Shown: positions 61,083 to 64,000 of the stretch, piece after piece | Numbering within the stretch: the stretch's first letter is position 1 | How the letters are laid out: each line of letters begins with the position of its first letter | Source of the DNA: Agrobacterium rosae | GTDB taxonomy: Bacteria > Pseudomonadota > Alphaproteobacteria > Rhizobiales > Rhizobiaceae | DNA length: 64,000 nt | Reading direction: 5' to 3' | Assembly: GCF_002915175.1 (NCBI RefSeq) | Contig: NZ_NXEJ01000007.1 | Span: 285-64,284 of the forward strand | Made by a program: the position numbers and the translations under genes | Notes under the pieces: generated by a model | Seen by the model: the letters and a program-made list of their open reading frames with translations, nothing else | Database searches by the model: none | Told to the model about the DNA's origin: nothing

Positions 61083-63647
61083 ATGCTTCATTTTTCCCGC
61101 TGGAAAACAGCCTTTATCTGGCTTGCCGTGCTTATAAGCGTCGTTATCGCTTCTCCAAACCTGTTTACCGACAAGCAGCTGGAAGGCATGCCGAACTGGT
61201 ACAAGGATAATAAGGTAACGCTAGGTCTCGACCTTCAGGGCGGTTCCCACATCATGCTCAAGATCGAGCGTTCCGATATCGTAAAGGAACGTCTTGAAAC
61301 GATCGTCGGCGATGTGCGCACCCAGCTGCGTGATGCCAACATCAAATATTCGGGCCTTGCAGGCAATGGCCAGCAGGTTCAGGTCCGCATTACCGATCCT
61401 GCTCAGTACGAGGCTGCAAAGACAGCACTTCGCGATCTGACGCTGCCGGTTTCATCCGGTACCCTGGTTGGCACCTCCATTACGGAAGTGACCATGAGCG
61501 ATGCGGGCGACAGCCTGCTTCGTCTCAACCTGACGGATGACGGCATCAACTATCGCCTGTCTTCTGCCGTCTCGCAGTCCATCGAAGTCGTTCGTCGCCG
61601 CGTCGATGAAGTCGGCACCACCGAGCCCTTGATCCAGCGTCAGGGTTCGGACCGCATCATCGTGCAGGTTCCAGGCTTGCAGGACCCGCAGCGTCTGAAG
61701 TCGCTTTTGAACCAGACCGCGAAGCTGTCCTTCCGCATGGTCGATACGTCCATGCCGGTGCAGGAAGCGCTGAATGGTCGCCCACCTGCAACGTCCGAGG
61801 TTCTGTATTCGCAGGACGATCCACCGGTTCCCTATCTGGTGGAACGCCGTGCGCTCGTTTCCGGCGACAACCTCGTCGATTCGCAGGCAAGCTTTAACCA
61901 GCAGAACAACGAACCCGTCGTCACTTTCCGTTTCGATAGCCGTGGCGCACAGCGTTTTGCCCAGGCAACGCAGCAGAATGTCGGCAAGCCATTTGCGATC
62001 ATCCTCGACAATCAGGTTATTTCCGCACCCGTGATCCGCGAGCCGATCATTGGTGGTTCCGGCCAGATTTCCGGTAACTTCTCCGTTCAGGGCGCAAACG
62101 ACCTCGCGGTCCTGCTGCGTGCCGGTGCGCTTCCTGCCACTTTGACCGTGGTCGAAGAACGCACAGTCGGTCCAAGCCTTGGTAGCGACTCGATCAATGC
62201 CGGTCTGATGGCCAGCGCCATCGGTGCCATTGGCGTCGTGATCTTCATGTTCGTTTTCTACGGCTTCTTCGGCCTGCTGGCGAACATCGCGCTGATCGTC
62301 AACATCGTCATGCTGCTGGCTGTGCTCAGTATCATCGGGTCGACGCTGACATTGCCGGGTATTGCCGGTATCGTTCTGACGATCGGTATGGCCGTGGATT
62401 CCAACGTTCTGATCTATGAGCGTATCCGTGAAGAGGTGAGGAGCGGGAAACCGTTGATCTCATCGCTGGAGAACGGCTTTACACGCGCCTTTGCAACAAT
62501 CATCGACGCCAACCTGACGACGTTGATCGTCGCCAGCGTGCTGTTCTATATGGGCACCGGCCCGGTCAAGGGCTTCGCCGTAACGCTTGCCGTCGGTATC
62601 GTCACCACCGTCTTCACGGCTTACACGCTGACAGCCTGGCTGTTTGGCGTATGGGTTCGCCGTAGCCGTCCGAAGCACCTTCCGAATGGTATCCGCACCG
62701 CCATATTCGACGGTAAAGACTTCCCCTTCATGCGTTATCGTCGCTACGTTTTCATCTTCACCGGTGTGGTGATGCTGGGATGTATCGGCGGTTTCGTCAC
62801 CAAGGGTCTGAACCTCGGCATCGATTTCCAGGGCGGCTCGGTCATCGAAGTGAAGGCAAAGCAGGGCGATGCCGATATTGCAGATATTCGTGACCGTCTA
62901 AGCCAGCTCAACCTCGGCGAAATCCAGGCGCAGGGCTTTGGAACACCACAGGACGTGTTGATCCGCATTCAGGCGCAGGAAGGCGGCGAGAATGCCGAAC
63001 AGTCTGCCATTACGCTGGTGCGTGGCGAGCTTGAGGACAAGTACGATTTCCGCCGCGTGGAAGTGGTCGGCCCCGCCGTTTCCGGTGATCTGACCTTCAC
63101 CTCCACGATTGGTATCGTTCTGGCCATGGTTGCCATCATGGGCTACATCTGGATTCGCTTCGAATGGCAGTTCGCGCTGGGTGCGATCATTTCGATGGTC
63201 CACGATGTGGTGTTCACCATCGGCCTGTTCGTCTTCCTGGGCATAGAGTTCAACCTCACCAGTATCGCGGCGATCCTGACGATCATCGGTTATTCGTTGA
63301 ACGATACCGTCGTCATCTATGACCGTATTCGTGAAAACCTACGGCGTTACAAAAAGATGCCGTTGTCGATGATCATCGACGTTTCGCTGAACCAGACCCT
63401 GTCGCGTACGATCCTGACGGGTCTGACCGTTATGCTGGCGCTGCTGTCGCTCTACCTGTTCGGCGGAGAGGTCATTCGTTCCTTCACCTTCGCCATGCTA
63501 TTCGGTGTTGGTATCGGCGTCTTCTCGTCGGTCTACATCGCAGCGCCGGTGCTGATCGCCTTCAAGCTGCGTCCAGGTGGCAATGATGCCGAAGACGATA
63601 AGGCCGATGCCAAGCGTGACGCTATCGGCGGCAAGCCCGCCGTCTGA
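61083..63647 (+). CDS. secDF: Fused SecD-SecF protein translocase
   Basis: 854 residues with two homologous halves. SecD half (about 1-530): LGLDLQGGSHIMLKI, a large periplasmic P1 domain, and membrane segments with AVDSNVLIYERIREE. SecF half (about 545-854): LGIDFQGGSVIEVKA and a second membrane part with YSLNDTVVIYDRIRENLRRYKKM. Twelve membrane helices in all. It pulls proteins out of the translocon using the proton motive force. The fused form is normal for many rhizobia. The stop overlaps the next ATG. Confidence 0.97.
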   Translation: MLHFSRWKTAFIWLAVLISVVIASPNLFTDKQLEGMPNWYKDNKVTLGLDLQGGSHIMLKIERSDIVKERLETIVGDVRTQLRDANIKYSGLAGNGQQVQVRITDPAQYEAAKTALRDLTLPVSSGTLVGTSITEVTMSDAGDSLLRLNLTDDGINYRLSSAVSQSIEVVRRRVDEVGTTEPLIQRQGSDRIIVQVPGLQDPQRLKSLLNQTAKLSFRMVDTSMPVQEALNGRPPATSEVLYSQDDPPVPYLVERRALVSGDNLVDSQASFNQQNNEPVVTFRFDSRGAQRFAQATQQNVGKPFAIILDNQVISAPVIREPIIGGSGQISGNFSVQGANDLAVLLRAGALPATLTVVEERTVGPSLGSDSINAGLMASAIGAIGVVIFMFVFYGFFGLLANIALIVNIVMLLAVLSIIGSTLTLPGIAGIVLTIGMAVDSNVLIYERIREEVRSGKPLISSLENGFTRAFATIIDANLTTLIVASVLFYMGTGPVKGFAVTLAVGIVTTVFTAYTLTAWLFGVWVRRSRPKHLPNGIRTAIFDGKDFPFMRYRRYVFIFTGVVMLGCIGGFVTKGLNLGIDFQGGSVIEVKAKQGDADIADIRDRLSQLNLGEIQAQGFGTPQDVLIRIQAQEGGENAEQSAITLVRGELEDKYDFRRVEVVGPAVSGDLTFTSTIGIVLAMVAIMGYIWIRFEWQFALGAIISMVHDVVFTIGLFVFLGIEFNLTSIAAILTIIGYSLNDTVVIYDRIRENLRRYKKMPLSMIIDVSLNQTLSRTILTGLTVMLALLSLYLFGGEVIRSFTFAMLFGVGIGVFSSVYIAAPVLIAFKLRPGGNDAEDDKADAKRDAIGGKPAV

Positions 63648-64000
63648 TGGCAAGTGGTATAGAAATACGCCCGGCCCATTTTCCCGGCCGGGCACCCATC
63701 GATGCCTATGGCAATTACGGGTTTCGTTTTGCCGACATGTCGCATCGCGGTTCGCTTCTTTGTCTGCCCTCCGGCATTCACGGCTGGAGCGTTGACGACG
63801 CAACAAAGCTGGCCGTCGAAGACATCTCCAAGGTTATCGAGCAAGCCGGTGACATTGAGTTTCTGTTGATCGGCACTGGCGATTCCATGCGCGTTATTCC
63901 AAAAGAGCTGAGAGCAGCTTTGAAGGAAGCCGGTATTTCCGCCGATTCGATGAGCACCGGTGCGGCAGTGCGGACCTACAACATCATGCTTTCGGAATCC
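63647..64000 (+). CDS. Mth938-like domain protein (3' end outside window)
   Basis: Partial, 118 codons visible and open at the right edge. PIDAYGNYGFRFADMSHRGSLLCLPSGIHGW and EFLLIGTGDSMRVIP identify the Mth938/DUF498 family, small proteins of unclear role (human homologue NDUFAF3). Start ATG overlaps the secDF stop by one base (TGATG), indicating coupling in the same operon. Confidence 0.88.
   Translation, partial: MASGIEIRPAHFPGRAPIDAYGNYGFRFADMSHRGSLLCLPSGIHGWSVDDATKLAVEDISKVIEQAGDIEFLLIGTGDSMRVIPKELRAALKEAGISADSMSTGAAVRTYNIMLSES

Overview
The window is a stretch of alphaproteobacterial chromosome, most likely from a member of the Rhizobiaceae (Agrobacterium/Rhizobium type). Evidence for this is the long uninterrupted str-S10-spc-alpha ribosomal cluster with no rpmJ after secY, a fused SecDF, the type 2 ArgC, the ExoD, DUF982, DUF2842, DUF815 and Mth938-type genes, and dispersed palindromic repeats of rhizobial style. 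No phage, IS element, integrase or CRISPR array is visible. The taxonomic statement is inference from gene content; no database was searched.

Layout. 1-15.9 kb: the end of tuf, then 27 genes on the plus strand from rpsJ to rplQ, including secY, adk and rpoA, closed by a strong terminator. 16.0-16.5 kb: a small GIY-YIG nuclease gene between two inverted copies of a 50-bp palindromic repeat. 16.5-25.3 kb: mostly minus-strand genes for envelope and periplasmic functions: DUF817, msrQ/msrP (repair of oxidised periplasmic methionine), a CpdB-type phosphoesterase, PilZ and DUF1203 proteins. 23.8-27.1 kb: a cysK-alaX-sseA operon in which the sulfurtransferase is fused to a GNAT acetyltransferase. 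27-35 kb: photolyase, several small stress or unknown genes, tRNA-Asn, ExoD, a DedA/YqaA protein, tRNA-Pro, a tyrosine-type phosphatase, a candidate small RNA with a strong terminator, and two short genes (33 and 49 codons) that ORF callers can miss.

35-38.7 kb: a small polysaccharide export locus with a polyisoprenyl-phosphate sugar transferase, a Wza-type lipoprotein, and a divergent protein that looks like a Wzc kinase domain without its Walker A lysine. 38.7-45 kb: DUF2842, heme A synthase, a HIT-like protein, argC with a coupled APH-type kinase, rplM-rpsI with a clear promoter and terminator, and a transporter. 45.4-48 kb: a CoA-binding protein, metY with a leader that can fold so that its hairpin loop pairs with the metY Shine-Dalgarno, a REP-like element, and a BrnT/HTH toxin-antitoxin pair. 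48.3-52.1 kb: B12-dependent ribonucleotide reductase nrdJ, with an upstream perfect palindrome resembling an NrdR box. 52.7-64 kb: EamA exporter with divergent ArsR-type regulator, xanthine phosphoribosyltransferase, a diguanylate cyclase, tRNA-Glu, a P-loop kinase, a VOC protein, a lipocalin, membrane and AAA+ proteins, and the yajC-secDF-Mth938 operon running off the end.

The strongest leads for something undescribed are the GIY-YIG gene framed by inverted palindromic repeats, the metY leader pseudoknot, the sulfurtransferase-GNAT fusion, and the kinase-dead Wzc-like protein.
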